Of a stretch of 32,008 nucleotides of DNA, positions 1 to 7,387 are shown piece by piece. How positions within the stretch are numbered: the first letter of the stretch is position 1; every line of letters starts with the position of its first letter. The notes under the pieces were generated by a model that made no database searches, was not told where the DNA came from, and was given only the letters and a program-made list of their open reading frames with translations. This DNA comes from Prevotella sp. (GTDB lineage Bacteria; Bacteroidota; Bacteroidia; Bacteroidales; Bacteroidaceae), in the NCBI GenBank assembly GCA_022788105.1, contig JALEVZ010000076.1, positions 1 to 32,008 of the forward strand. Reading direction: 5' to 3'. The translations under genes and the position numbers were made by a program.

Positions 1-498
1 GAGGTCCATCTTCTCCAGTTCGTCGAAGTCGGGTTGCCAACCGTTCTCCTCGCGCAGATTGTAGTTCACGATTTCTGCACCGAGTATCTTGCTTAGCGAG
101 GTGTAGGTGGGGTAGCCGGGATTTGGCACCAGCACCTTTTCGCCGGGATTGACGAAGGCAAGGGTGACATGCAGGATGCCTTCCTTTGAGCCGATGAGCG
201 GCTGCACTTCTGTCGCTGGGTCGAGATCTACGTTGTACCAGCGCTTGTAGAACTGTGACATGGCTTGTCGCAACTCCGGCGTTCCCATCGTGGGCTGGTA
301 GCCGTGGGCGTTGGGTTGCGATGCCACCTCGCAGAGTTTGTCTATAGTCTGTTGCGATGGTGGCATGTCGGGCGAACCGATTGCCAGTGAGATGATGTCT
401 TGTCCTTCGGCGTTAAGTTTCGCCACTTCTTTCAGTTTACGGCTGAAGTAATATTCTTGTACGGCCGACACGCGGTCAGCGGGTTTTATTGTAGTCAT
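1..498 (-). CDS. Class I/II PLP-dependent aminotransferase, 5' part only
   Basis: The reverse strand is open from an ATG at 498 to the window edge (166 codons, no stop), so this is the N-terminal part of a longer protein; it is missing from the ORF track because it runs off the end. It starts MTTIKPADRVSAVQEYYFSR and contains the N-terminal signature IISLAIGSPDMPP and the GYQPTMGTPELR segment typical of fold-type I aminotransferases of the aspartate/LL-diaminopimelate group. The PLP lysine lies beyond the edge. It follows pheA by 79 nt on the same strand. In Bacteroidota an aminotransferase of this kind sits in the phenylalanine/tyrosine operon, so transamination of phenylpyruvate or 4-hydroxyphenylpyruvate is the likely job (inference). 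Family assignment is firm, substrate is not. Confidence 0.85.
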   Translation of the reverse strand, partial: MTTIKPADRVSAVQEYYFSRKLKEVAKLNAEGQDIISLAIGSPDMPPSQQTIDKLCEVASQPNAHGYQPTMGTPELRQAMSQFYKRWYNVDLDPATEVQPLIGSKEGILHVTLAFVNPGEKVLVPNPGYPTYTSLSKILGAEIVNYNLREENGWQPDFDELEKMDL

Positions 499-577
499 TT
501 TTTCTATTTATTATGTGAATGCCTTGCATTTTGATTTTTCACTTTTTACTTTTCCCTCTTCATTTTCTTCACTTTCT

Positions 578-1408
578 TCATTCTCCCTTATATTCTCCCA
601 GTATCTTCATCTCGCTTGTCAGTGGAATGATGGCGTCGATGCTTTGGTGGTATCGGGTGAGGTTGTCGTAGGTCACGTCAACGTAGAAGAGATATTCCCA
701 CTCGTGGCCGATGATGGGGAGCGATTGTATCTTCGTAAGGTTTATGCTGTAGAACGACAGTATGGTCAGCACCTTTGAGAGACTGCCACCTTCGTGTGGC
801 ACGTTAAAGACAAGGCTCGCCTTGTCGGCTTTCTCTATGGGTCGGAGGAAGTCTGCCTTGTTTGGGTCGCACACCACGAGGAAGCGTGTGTAGTTGTGCT
901 TGTTGTCTTCGATGTGGTCTTCCAAAATCTTCAAGCCGTACAGTTTGGCAGCGGCAGCGTTGCAGATGGCGGCCCATCCTTTGCAGCGGTTCTTTGCAAT
1001 GTACTCTGCAGAGCCTGCGGTGTCTTCTGCCTCCACAGCCTTCAGGTCGGGGTGGTTGGCCAGATATTGCCGACATTGCATCAATGCCACGGGGTGGGAG
1101 TGTACCTCTCTTATTGTCGACCAGTCGTCGTCGGGCAGACAGCAGATGCAGTGGTGAATCTGCAACTTATGTTCTCCGGCTATCGTGGCGCCTGAGTCAC
1201 GCAGTAACTGGTAGTTGTGCAACAGGCTTCCGGCAATGGTGTTCTCTATAGCCACCATTCCTATGACTGTCGGGTCGCGCTTAATGTTTTCAAACACTTG
1301 CTCAAATGTCGCGCAGCATATAAGCTGTATTTGTTCCCCCTGGAAGTGTTCGTGTGCTGCAATGTCGTGGTACGACCCGTTGAAGCCTTGTATTGCAATC
1401 CTTTTCAT
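578..1408 (-). CDS. pheA: Prephenate dehydratase
   Basis: The 276-aa protein converts prephenate to phenylpyruvate, the committed step to phenylalanine, in the cytoplasm. The N-terminal catalytic domain (about residues 3-180) begins IAIQGFNGSYHDIAA, has the ENTIAGSLLHNY segment and the conserved TRF triplet in HNYTRFLVV. A C-terminal ACT regulatory domain (about 195-270) begins SLVFNVPHEGGSLSKVL. The usual ESRP motif of the Phe-binding ACT domain appears as QSLP, so allosteric binding may differ. There is no fused chorismate mutase; length fits a stand-alone dehydratase. The ATG at 1408 lies about 35 nt downstream of a terminator hairpin preceded by a Phe/Tyr-rich leader peptide, so expression is probably controlled by attenuation. 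The aminotransferase follows in the same operon. Confidence 0.95.
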   Translation of the reverse strand: MKRIAIQGFNGSYHDIAAHEHFQGEQIQLICCATFEQVFENIKRDPTVIGMVAIENTIAGSLLHNYQLLRDSGATIAGEHKLQIHHCICCLPDDDWSTIREVHSHPVALMQCRQYLANHPDLKAVEAEDTAGSAEYIAKNRCKGWAAICNAAAAKLYGLKILEDHIEDNKHNYTRFLVVCDPNKADFLRPIEKADKASLVFNVPHEGGSLSKVLTILSFYSINLTKIQSLPIIGHEWEYLFYVDVTYDNLTRYHQSIDAIIPLTSEMKILGEYKGE

Positions 1409-1442
1409 CTCTGTCTCTTTTTGTTATTTATCGTTTGTTACG

Positions 1443-1480
1443 AAAAAGCCCCGCGTTCACTTATATGTGAAGCGGGGCTT
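1443..1480 (-). terminator. Intrinsic terminator in the pheA leader (attenuator)
   Basis: Read on the minus strand, the arms AAGCCCCGC and GCGGGGCTT pair over 9 bp and continue inward with TTCAC/GTGAA after a single unpaired C, closing on the loop ATATAA; the hairpin runs into TTTTT. It is a strong rho-independent terminator placed before pheA rather than after a gene, which is the arrangement expected of an attenuator. Confidence 0.9.
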
Positions 1481-1536
1481 GAGTTTAATAATATCTTACC
1501 ATAAGTTGAAATTTACACGCAACTTCCCGCTTCACA
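1466..1536 (-). promoter_or_regulatory. Antiterminator arms of the pheA attenuator
   Basis: On the minus strand TGTGAAGCGGG (window 1526-1536, inside leader-peptide codons 18-21) is perfectly complementary over 11 nt to CCCGCTTCACA (window 1466-1476), which is part of the upstream arm and loop of the terminator. Pairing of the two would prevent the terminator from forming. A ribosome held on the Phe/Tyr codons would leave the first arm free, whereas a ribosome at the stop codon would cover it. The complementarity is seen; the switch is inferred. Confidence 0.8.
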
Positions 1537-1587
1537 ATTTCTTGCAAAGTAAAAATAAAAGTAATAAAAAGATGCGTACATTTTCAT
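1513..1587 (-). CDS. Phe/Tyr-rich leader peptide of the pheA operon
   Basis: This 24-codon reading frame is too short for the ORF track. It reads MKMYASFYYFYFYFARNCEA and ends after GSCV with TAA. Nine of residues 4-14 are Phe or Tyr (F, Y, Y, F, Y, F, Y, F plus the Tyr at position 4), exactly the two end products of the branch whose first structural gene, pheA, lies downstream. A second ATG two codons in (position 1581) is an alternative start. It sits about 30 nt after the predicted transcription start and its last codons overlap one antiterminator arm. There is no Shine-Dalgarno sequence, which is normal in this phylum. Translation has not been shown, but composition, position and RNA structure agree. 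Confidence 0.82.
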   Translation of the reverse strand: MKMYASFYYFYFYFARNCEAGSCV

Positions 1588-1624
1588 AACTATATGTTTT
1601 CTGTCTTATTTTGTTGTTTGCTTG

Positions 1625-1655
1625 CAAATGTATAACATTTTTTTCTTATAGGCAA
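1625..1655 (-). promoter_or_regulatory. Bacteroidota-type promoter for the pheA leader
   Basis: On the minus strand a -7 box TACATTTG (1625-1632) follows a -33 TTG (1653-1655) with a 20-nt spacer. This matches the TTTG/TAnnTTTG consensus and puts the transcript start near 1618, about 30 nt before the leader-peptide ATG. Confidence 0.7.
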
Positions 1656-1803
1656 GAAAAAATCGAGAAAATGTTATCAAGATGCTTAATTTCTTTATTT
1701 TTTGATAAATAATCTCTGTCTGTAGATAGTGCGGAAGCTGCTGCTTGGAGCTTTGATGGGAGCCTCCGCATGACTGCTTAGTTGAAAACTATCGCGCTGC
1801 CGT

Positions 1804-2688
1804 TTATCCGTTGAACACTCCGAACGGGTCTACGCTCTTATAGGCGGTGCGCACCTTGTGCTCCACGCCCTCGGCGGTGTAGTCGCCACTCACGCCTTCC
1901 GCCATCTTCGGGTCAAGTTCGAGTACTGAGCGCATATCTTCCTCCGCACCTTTGGTGTCGCCTTGTGCCAGTCTGATGGCGCCGCGCTCCTTGAAAGCTG
2001 CCACACAGAACGGATCGGCATCTATCACGCGTCCGTAGTCGGCGATGGCCTTGTCGTGGTCGCCCGCTTTTTCTGCTATGCGTGCCACGAGCAGCAACAC
2101 GTCCTCGTTGCCTTCCGCAGCCTGCTCCAACCACTCCGCATCTTCCGTCGCACCCTTTATGTCGCCCATCTTCATGAGCAGATCACCGCGCATCAGACGT
2201 GCCGTTCCGAAGTCCTCTTTCAGTGCTATTGCTTTGGTGAACAATGCTATTGCGCTGATAGGGTTGCCTTGTCCGTTGCATGCCCGTGCATAGTTGAACA
2301 GCACGATGGGGTTCTCTTTGTCCGTCTCCATAGCTTTCTCGCAAGCCGCTGCCATAGCGTCGTAGTCCTCCATCATGTAGCACACCTCAGCCATGCGGAT
2401 AAATATCGCCGTGTTTTGTGGTTGTGCCTCGCCGAGCAATTGCAGCTGTTCGAGCGCTGGTGCCAGTTCATCGGCGTGCATGTAAGCCTGTGACAGATAG
2501 TCGCGACACTCGAGATCTTCCTGAATGTCGAGCGCATGTGTGAAGCATTTTATTGCAAAGCCGAACTGTCCTTGCTTTAGAGCCCGTACGCCGTCGTATT
2601 TAAGAGTATCGAAATTCTTGCTGTCCTCGTCTTTACGTTTATCCTCAGAAGACGGGCTACCGCCGAAGAGTGACTTGAAAAATCCCAT
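1804..2688 (-). CDS. Tetratricopeptide repeat protein
   Basis: This 294-aa protein starts MGFFKSLFGG, has a charged linker, and then about six TPR-like helix pairs from residue 25 to 265, for example the units ending in ALEQLQLLGEAQPQNTA and AIADYGRVIDADPFCVAA. No signal peptide or membrane segment is seen, so it is probably a cytoplasmic scaffold or partner-binding protein. No enzyme motif is visible and the partner is unknown. It is monocistronic, with its own strong promoter (2778-2809). The last about 20 residues (KVRTAYKSVDPFGVFNG) lie outside the repeats. Confidence 0.85.
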   Translation of the reverse strand: MGFFKSLFGGSPSSEDKRKDEDSKNFDTLKYDGVRALKQGQFGFAIKCFTHALDIQEDLECRDYLSQAYMHADELAPALEQLQLLGEAQPQNTAIFIRMAEVCYMMEDYDAMAAACEKAMETDKENPIVLFNYARACNGQGNPISAIALFTKAIALKEDFGTARLMRGDLLMKMGDIKGATEDAEWLEQAAEGNEDVLLLVARIAEKAGDHDKAIADYGRVIDADPFCVAAFKERGAIRLAQGDTKGAEEDMRSVLELDPKMAEGVSGDYTAEGVEHKVRTAYKSVDPFGVFNG

Positions 2689-2777
2689 GTTTTTATTTCT
2701 TGTTAGTTATGTTTAGTTTTGGGCGAGGAGCGAAGTCCACGCTTTGATAATTGTTATTGTATTTCCTATTGGTCAGA

Positions 2778-2809
2778 CAAAGGTAATGTAAAGAAGTCTA
2801 TCCGCAAAA
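2778..2809 (-). promoter_or_regulatory. Promoter of the TPR gene
   Basis: Minus strand TTTTG (2805-2809), a 19-nt spacer and TACCTTTG (2778-2785) form a near-consensus Bacteroidota promoter, about 90 nt upstream of the TPR start codon. Confidence 0.8.
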
Positions 2810-2861
2810 TATTAACCGATTATTTAGGCTTTTTTTGATTATGGTGGCGTGTGATAAAGAA

Positions 2862-2886
2862 AAAAGTCGCAACGCGTGCAACTTTT
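2862..2886. repeat. Short imperfect hairpin in the divergent intergenic region
   Basis: AAAAGTCGCA and TGCAACTTTT form 10-nt arms with one mismatch and a five-base loop between the TPR gene and the DUF2807 gene. It could be an operator or an RNA hairpin in the DUF2807 leader. No consensus promoter for the plus-strand gene was found nearby. Confidence 0.35.
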
Positions 2887-2961
2887 ACCCTGTTTCATTC
2901 GTCTTATGTAAAGAAGAAGGGGGACATCTCCTCGAAAGTGAAACATATAAATAACAAATAA

Positions 2962-3780
2962 ATGAGAAGAGACATGACAAAAGCATTTATAGTAGCGTTG
3001 GCAGCCTTTATGCTGACCGCGTGCAATGGAGGAGCGGCCAATACTGGTAACAATAGCAACGCCTTTAAGGCAGATATGACATCGACAGACAGTAAATCGA
3101 ATGGTAAAACAACCGTGGTGCGGAAGTTGGGCTATTTCCATAGCATCGACGTCAGCGTGCCGTGCGACGTCTATTTCACTCAGGGCAAGACGTCAAGAGC
3201 GCGCATTGTGGGTCGTGCCGAGGATATAGAGAAGCTGAAGTTTACAACAGATGCCAGTGGTCGGCTGTCCATTACAGGCAATAGGCTAAGCAACAACATC
3301 TTCAACTTCGCATCATGTAAGGAGTTGAAGATATATCTCACCTCTGCCGACCTCGTTGGGGTGAACATGTTAGGAGCTGGCGACTTCAAGACCTTGTCAG
3401 CTATAGACACCGACAACCTGACCATCACCATGTCGGGAGCAGGCGACATAGACTTTGAGAAGCCTGTGGTGTGCGACAATTTCAGCGTAGCGTTGCGTGG
3501 TGCTGGCGATGCAGAGTTCAAGAGTGTTGAGGCACTGAATGCCAACGTGGAGCTGTTCGGCACTGGTGACATCGACGTGAAGCTTCGCAAGGTGGAGCAT
3601 TCCGACGTTTCGTTGAAGGGCACTGGCGATGTGAAAGTCAGCTTCGACCGCTGCGGCGCCGCCACCTGCACCCTCTATGGCACTGGTGATATAGAGCTGA
3701 AAGGCTCTGTCCGCTCCATCATGCATAAGAAACGTGGCACTGGCGACATCGATATGAAGGAGTTGAATGTAAGAAAGTAA
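2962..3780 (+). CDS. DUF2807 (head GIN domain) lipoprotein
   Basis: This 272-aa protein begins with a lipoprotein signal (hydrophobic FIVALAAFMLTAC, lipidated Cys about residue 21), so it is expected in the periplasm or on the outer membrane. After a linker it carries a DUF2807 domain (about 50-270) made of short beta-helix rungs with repeated turn motifs GAGD and GTGD (GAGDFKT, GAGDIDF, GAGDAEF, GTGDIDV, GTGDVKV, GTGDIEL, GTGDIDM). The family is sometimes called a putative autotransporter adhesin, but no activity is established. ATG at 2962 is used here; the ATG at 2974 (MTKAF) gives an equally good signal peptide. Confidence 0.88.
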   Translation: MRRDMTKAFIVALAAFMLTACNGGAANTGNNSNAFKADMTSTDSKSNGKTTVVRKLGYFHSIDVSVPCDVYFTQGKTSRARIVGRAEDIEKLKFTTDASGRLSITGNRLSNNIFNFASCKELKIYLTSADLVGVNMLGAGDFKTLSAIDTDNLTITMSGAGDIDFEKPVVCDNFSVALRGAGDAEFKSVEALNANVELFGTGDIDVKLRKVEHSDVSLKGTGDVKVSFDRCGAATCTLYGTGDIELKGSVRSIMHKKRGTGDIDMKELNVRK

Positions 3781-3787
3781 TTGATAG

Positions 3788-3840
3788 AAGTTTCGCCTGT
3801 CTGCGATTTGCCGTTTGTAAACCATAGGCTTGCGAAACTT
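3788..3840. repeat. Inverted repeat after the DUF2807 gene
   Basis: AAGTTTCGC (3788-3796) and GCGAAACTT (3832-3840) are perfect 9-bp arms separated by 35 nt, starting 7 nt after the stop. It may help end or stabilise the transcript, but there is no U-run on the plus strand. Confidence 0.45.
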
Positions 3841-3877
3841 ATCTATATATAATGTAAGGTGTAAGGATAAAGAAAAC

Positions 3878-5992
3878 TTATAAATAAAGGTATAGACATA
3901 AAAAAGGAGGGTGTTTTGACACGCCCTCTTTGTGAGTTTTTGGGTGTTTTGACACACCCTCGCCCTCAGGCACAACGATGGCAAGATTCTTGTCGAGCAC
4001 CAGTGTTCCGATGTTCATCATGGCAGCCTGTTGGCTTGTAGAGTTCAGCAATGTGTTCTCGCCCTTAATGGTGAACACACCGTCTTCGCCTTCCATGCCA
4101 TACTTCATGAACACACCGCTCCAACCGCCGTTTATTATCACGGCACAGTTGTCTATGGTCAGGTTGCCAAGATAAGAGTAGATGCCGTCGGCAGAATCGC
4201 CGCCCAATTCGATGTTGAGCATGCTGTTCTCATCGCCCACGATGGTGAGGTTGCCGCACCACCTTTCTTTCCGAATACGCCATAGTTTATGCCGTAGACA
4301 TTGCTCTTCAAGGTGCAGTGTCCCACCACGCGTATGGTGAGGTCGCCGCCTCCGCCGTTGATGGCAGAGTAAGCCGATTTCTGTTTTGTCGCGTCGATGG
4401 TTGCCCATGTCAGCGTCAGCACCTCGCTCTTCGGCTCATAGACCACCGACCCCTTGTCGCCAAGCACGTCGTTGCAGTTCTTCTCATCCATCATCATGCC
4501 ACATATCTCAAGCGACACCTTGCGTATGACGGGCGCCTTATAGGTGTAGACGCTCTTCGCATACTCGCTGCTGTTTATGCCGTCAACGATGTAGGCGTAT
4601 ATCGTTACCGACTGTTCGCTGATGTTTAGCGGCTCGGTGTACACAGCGTAAGACACCTCGTCCTTTGCTGTGCCGTCGGGACCAACTTATAGTAGAGTGT
4701 GCCGGTAGCGTTGGGGTTGGTTATCGTCACCGTTATAGGCTCTGTGTAGGTGCAACTTTCTTTTGAGAGCACAGGGTTGTTGAGTGTGATGAAGCCCTCG
4801 CCTTCCGTCTTCTGATTGAAGCGGCTCCATAGGTACTTGTCGTTGTAGTTTGAACCCTCGGGCACAATCAGTCGGGTAGTATTGTAATGATTGTCGTTGA
4901 AGATATAACTACCGGCGGTGGGAGCTGTAGGAGCATGACACACGATGTCGGTGAGCGGACAATCCTTAAACGTGTCTCTGCCTGCAAGTTCTGTCACTGT
5001 AGACGGCAACACCACACACGCCAAGCTTGTACACGACATAAACAAAGCTCCGGGTATGATGGTCACGCCCTCGGGTATGACCATTTCCTTTAGTTGTTTG
5101 CAGTTTGCAAAAGCGTTAAAGCCAATGGTGGTCACGGTAGCGGGCAACTCACTCTTGTTGAAGAGCGTATTATCAAAGGCGTATCTTCGATAGCCGTCAG
5201 CCCTGAGGGTAGCTCCACCTTTTTAAGTGAGACACAATCTCTAAAGCTCGATTCTGGTATCGTGGTGAGCGTCGATGGCAACTTGACCTCCTTCAGCGCC
5301 TCGCAACCGTAAAACAGTGCTGTGCCGATAGTCACGCCATCGCAAATGGTCATGCGCTCCAAAGCTATACAAGACTTGAAAGCACAACTTTCGATGGTCT
5401 CAATGGCTGATGGCATCTTTAATGTTGTGAGCGCGTCGCATTCGGCGAAAGCATATTCTCCAATAGATGTAACGTTGTCTGACATTGTCACCGTTCTTAA
5501 AGACTTACAGCTATAAAATTCTTTTTGGGGTATTGTGGTGAGTCCTTCAGGAAGGACTATTTCTCTTAGTGACGAATGGTCAAAGCACGATTTTCCCAGA
5601 GAGGTAACTCCCTCCGGAATGTTGATCTTATTGAGAGAAGACCACGCGAACGCGTCTTCTCCTATAGTCTTTATTGTTGAAGGTAGCGTTATTTCTGTAA
5701 TTTTGCCACATCTTTGACAGAAATCATGGGGAATAGATGTGCATCCCTCTGCTATCGTCACGCTCTCAAACTTCGAATTGAATGACAAATTTACATTTTA
5801 TATATTCTTTGGCAGCACCACTTCTTTGAGTGTGCCGTTATTGAAACATTCAAGATTGGCTATAGCATTGCTGTTTTCAAACACAATGCTTTCCAACGCA
5901 AGAGTTATGTTTTGGTACGTAACAGAGCCATTCGTTATGCCGTCATGGAAAATCACTTTTTTCACAGTGTTATTGTCACATTTTCCTGTCAC
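3878..5992 (-). pseudogene. BspA-like leucine-rich-repeat surface protein, decayed
   Basis: Five reading-frame fragments on the minus strand join into one protein. From the N-terminus: about 23-residue LRR_5/BspA-type repeats (units such as LKEVKLPSTLTTIPESSFRDC), then a CHB_HEX_C-like segment (YTEPITVTITNPNATGTLYYKL), then a C-terminal beta-rich region. Lesions: an in-frame TAA at about 5798-5800, and single-base deletions near 5180, 4680 and 4257, each repaired by adding one base (restoring EDYAFDN, KLGPDGTAKDE and GGGGNLTIVGD). No ATG or signal peptide is found at the 5' end and the 3' end runs into hairpin repeats. Intact relatives are secreted adhesin-like proteins of oral and gut Bacteroidota. 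Assembly error is possible for single lesions but unlikely for all of them. Confidence 0.85.
3906..3962. repeat. Two direct copies of a GTGTTTTGACAC hairpin
   Basis: GGGTGTTTTGACAC occurs at 3909-3922 and 3942-3955, 33 bp apart; each copy can fold (GGGTGT with ACACCC or a one-mismatch version). The left copy is followed on the minus strand by CTTTTTT, so it may act as a terminator. The pair replaces the expected 3' end of the LRR pseudogene, whose frame reads through it as a duplicated EGVSKHP. Confidence 0.6.
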
Positions 5993-6066
5993 ATTTTTTT
6001 TTCTCCTTTCTTCGTTTTTTCGCCTCTATATATTCGCGGTTTGTGGCTATATGGATGGGCGGTGTC

Positions 6067-6275
6067 AGCACATGGTTTTGCCATAAGGCTCAGTTGACAA
6101 AATGATAGCAGTCCTTTGGGCTTGTCAAAGGGCCGTAGTGGCGACGTCAAAGGGCCGTAGTGGCGATGTCAAAGGGCCGTAGTGGGAATATCGCGGTGTG
6201 TTTAACACGTGTTAACAAATAGTGTTGCTTTTTGCGGCTAAAACGTAGCAAAGTGTCACAAAAAACGTGTTGGTG
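6067..6275 (-). repeat. Dispersed ~205-bp element, copy A (inverted)
   Basis: Reading the minus strand, this aligns with copies at 17621-17826 and 31401-31606. Shared parts in order: GTGACACTTTG, a TTAAC-N4-GTTAA box (here the perfect palindrome TTAACACGTGTTAA, 6202-6215), a TTCCCA step, a block of 22-bp repeats, AAGCCC followed by A/G-rich sequence, TCATTTTGTCAACT, and a GCCTTATGGCAAAACCA end. No protein is encoded. Edges are approximate. It fills most of the 550-bp gap between the LRR pseudogene and the PAP2 gene. Confidence 0.75.
6124..6187. repeat. 22-bp tandem repeat, 3 units, inside copy A
   Basis: GTCAAAGGGCCGTAGTGG begins at 6124, 6146 and 6168, an exact 22-bp period; the third unit is incomplete. 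Confidence 0.9.
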
Positions 6276-6327
6276 GTGACAGACGTGTCTGTGGGGTTTG
6301 GCGTAAATACAGGCTCTGGTAAAAGCA

Positions 6328-6368
6328 AGAACGTGAGCCAAAGGCAATGGTGCCTCGACCCACGTTCT
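6328..6368. repeat. Long imperfect hairpin
   Basis: Arms AGAACGTG (6328-6335) and CACGTTCT (6361-6368) enclose an inner AGGCA/TGCCT stem. It lies downstream of the PAP2 operon on the minus strand and may be its transcript end, although no clean T-run follows. Confidence 0.45.
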
Positions 6369-6416
6369 CTTTCTTACTATTGGTTGTGTAGTTGTTTTTT
6401 TTATTTGTAGCATAAC

Positions 6417-6483
6417 GCGCGTTTTTCGCTTTTTAGTGCGCGTTTTTTCGACTTTTTTTATGCGCGTTTTTTTCGCTTTTTTC
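6417..6483. repeat. Tandem GCGCG plus T-rich repeat, 3 units
   Basis: Units of the type GCGCGTTTTTCGCTTTTT start at 6417, 6438 and 6462, spacings of 21 and 24 bp. On the minus strand it gives a lysine-rich open frame that I consider spurious. It lies about 60 bp past the stop of the PAP2 gene. Confidence 0.75.
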
Positions 6484-6542
6484 AATGTGTGTGTCGCCTC
6501 GTGAGACTGGTCTTTCGACCTCTTCGCGTGCGACGTTTTGTC

Positions 6543-7370
6543 TTAGATGTGTGCTATGTAGCTTTGCAGACCCTTTTGTAAGGTGGGCAGGCGCAAGAGC
6601 ACTTTCTCAAGCAACACGATGCCCACTATGGTGGTGGCGATGCCGAGCATCACGTCTATGATGTAGTGGTGGCCGGAGTAGACGGCTGTCCACCAGATGC
6701 CGAGACAGATGAAGGCGAATATCACTACTGTGGTCTTGCGCTGTCGGCTCACCACGGCGTAGATTGTAGCGATGAGCATGTAGGCGGCGTGGAGCGACGG
6801 CACGGCTGCAAACACGTTGGCGTTTTTGCCGTATAGACCGTGGAAGATTCCCAGTCCGGTCATGGCGTCGAAGCGTCCGAGGCCTGCCACGTTGCCTGGC
6901 GTGTTGAGCACAGGCTCAAAACCGTAGTTCATGGCGTACCATGGTGGTGCGGCGGGGTGGATGTAGTAGCCGCAGAAGCCCAACAGATTGACGAACAGGA
7001 AGGCGAGTGAGAAGCGCAGATAGCTCTTTTTGTCACCTTTCAGGTATAGGTATATGGCGAAGCCCAGCGGCACGGGCACCCAGCAGAGGTAGAAGAGGCC
7101 TGCCATGAAGTCGGCGATGCCGCAGTGGTGTTGTGCGAAATATTCGCTTGGTATTTGTCGCGCCGCCTCTGTGCCGATGCCGAACAGTGCCTTTTCGGCG
7201 TCGTAGAGTCCGCGCACGTCGATGGGGTTGACCTCATAGTTTGGCAACAGACGCATCCAGTCGTAGGAGCATGCGAACACGAGCCACGGCGTGAGGGCGA
7301 GTGCCAGCTTGCGCGTGGGGCGCAGAACGAGTAGTGCGGCGTACAGTGCTATGATGTAGATGCTAAACAT
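6543..7370 (-). CDS. PAP2/AUR1-like inositol phosphorylceramide synthase candidate
   Basis: This is a 275-aa polytopic membrane protein (about six hydrophobic segments). It has the AUR1-type motif HPAAPPWY (138-145), the PAP2 core PSLH (191-194) and the catalytic HxxxD in GHHYIIDV (His235, Asp239). The HPAAPPWY motif separates inositol-phosphorylceramide-synthase-like members from plain lipid phosphatases. The expected reaction is transfer of phosphoinositol from phosphatidylinositol to ceramide at the inner membrane. It is the last gene of the four-gene lipid operon, 17 nt after the CDP-alcohol phosphatidyltransferase, which supports this role. Motifs are seen; substrate is inferred from resemblance to the Bacteroides inositol lipid cluster. 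A simple PAP2 phosphatase is the alternative. Confidence 0.82.
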   Translation of the reverse strand: MFSIYIIALYAALLVLRPTRKLALALTPWLVFACSYDWMRLLPNYEVNPIDVRGLYDAEKALFGIGTEAARQIPSEYFAQHHCGIADFMAGLFYLCWVPVPLGFAIYLYLKGDKKSYLRFSLAFLFVNLLGFCGYYIHPAAPPWYAMNYGFEPVLNTPGNVAGLGRFDAMTGLGIFHGLYGKNANVFAAVPSLHAAYMLIATIYAVVSRQRKTTVVIFAFICLGIWWTAVYSGHHYIIDVMLGIATTIVGIVLLEKVLLRLPTLQKGLQSYIAHI

Positions 7371-7387
7371 TGGTGTGTCGGTGGGGC

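Noticed and set aside
1725-1775. Hairpin TGCGGA...TCCGCA after the TPR gene as a terminator
   Set aside because: Only six bases of perfect stem and no T-run on the minus strand.
6147-6485. 112-aa Lys-rich minus-strand ORF
   Set aside because: It is made from the GCGCG/T-rich repeat and dispersed element A; low complexity, no start context.
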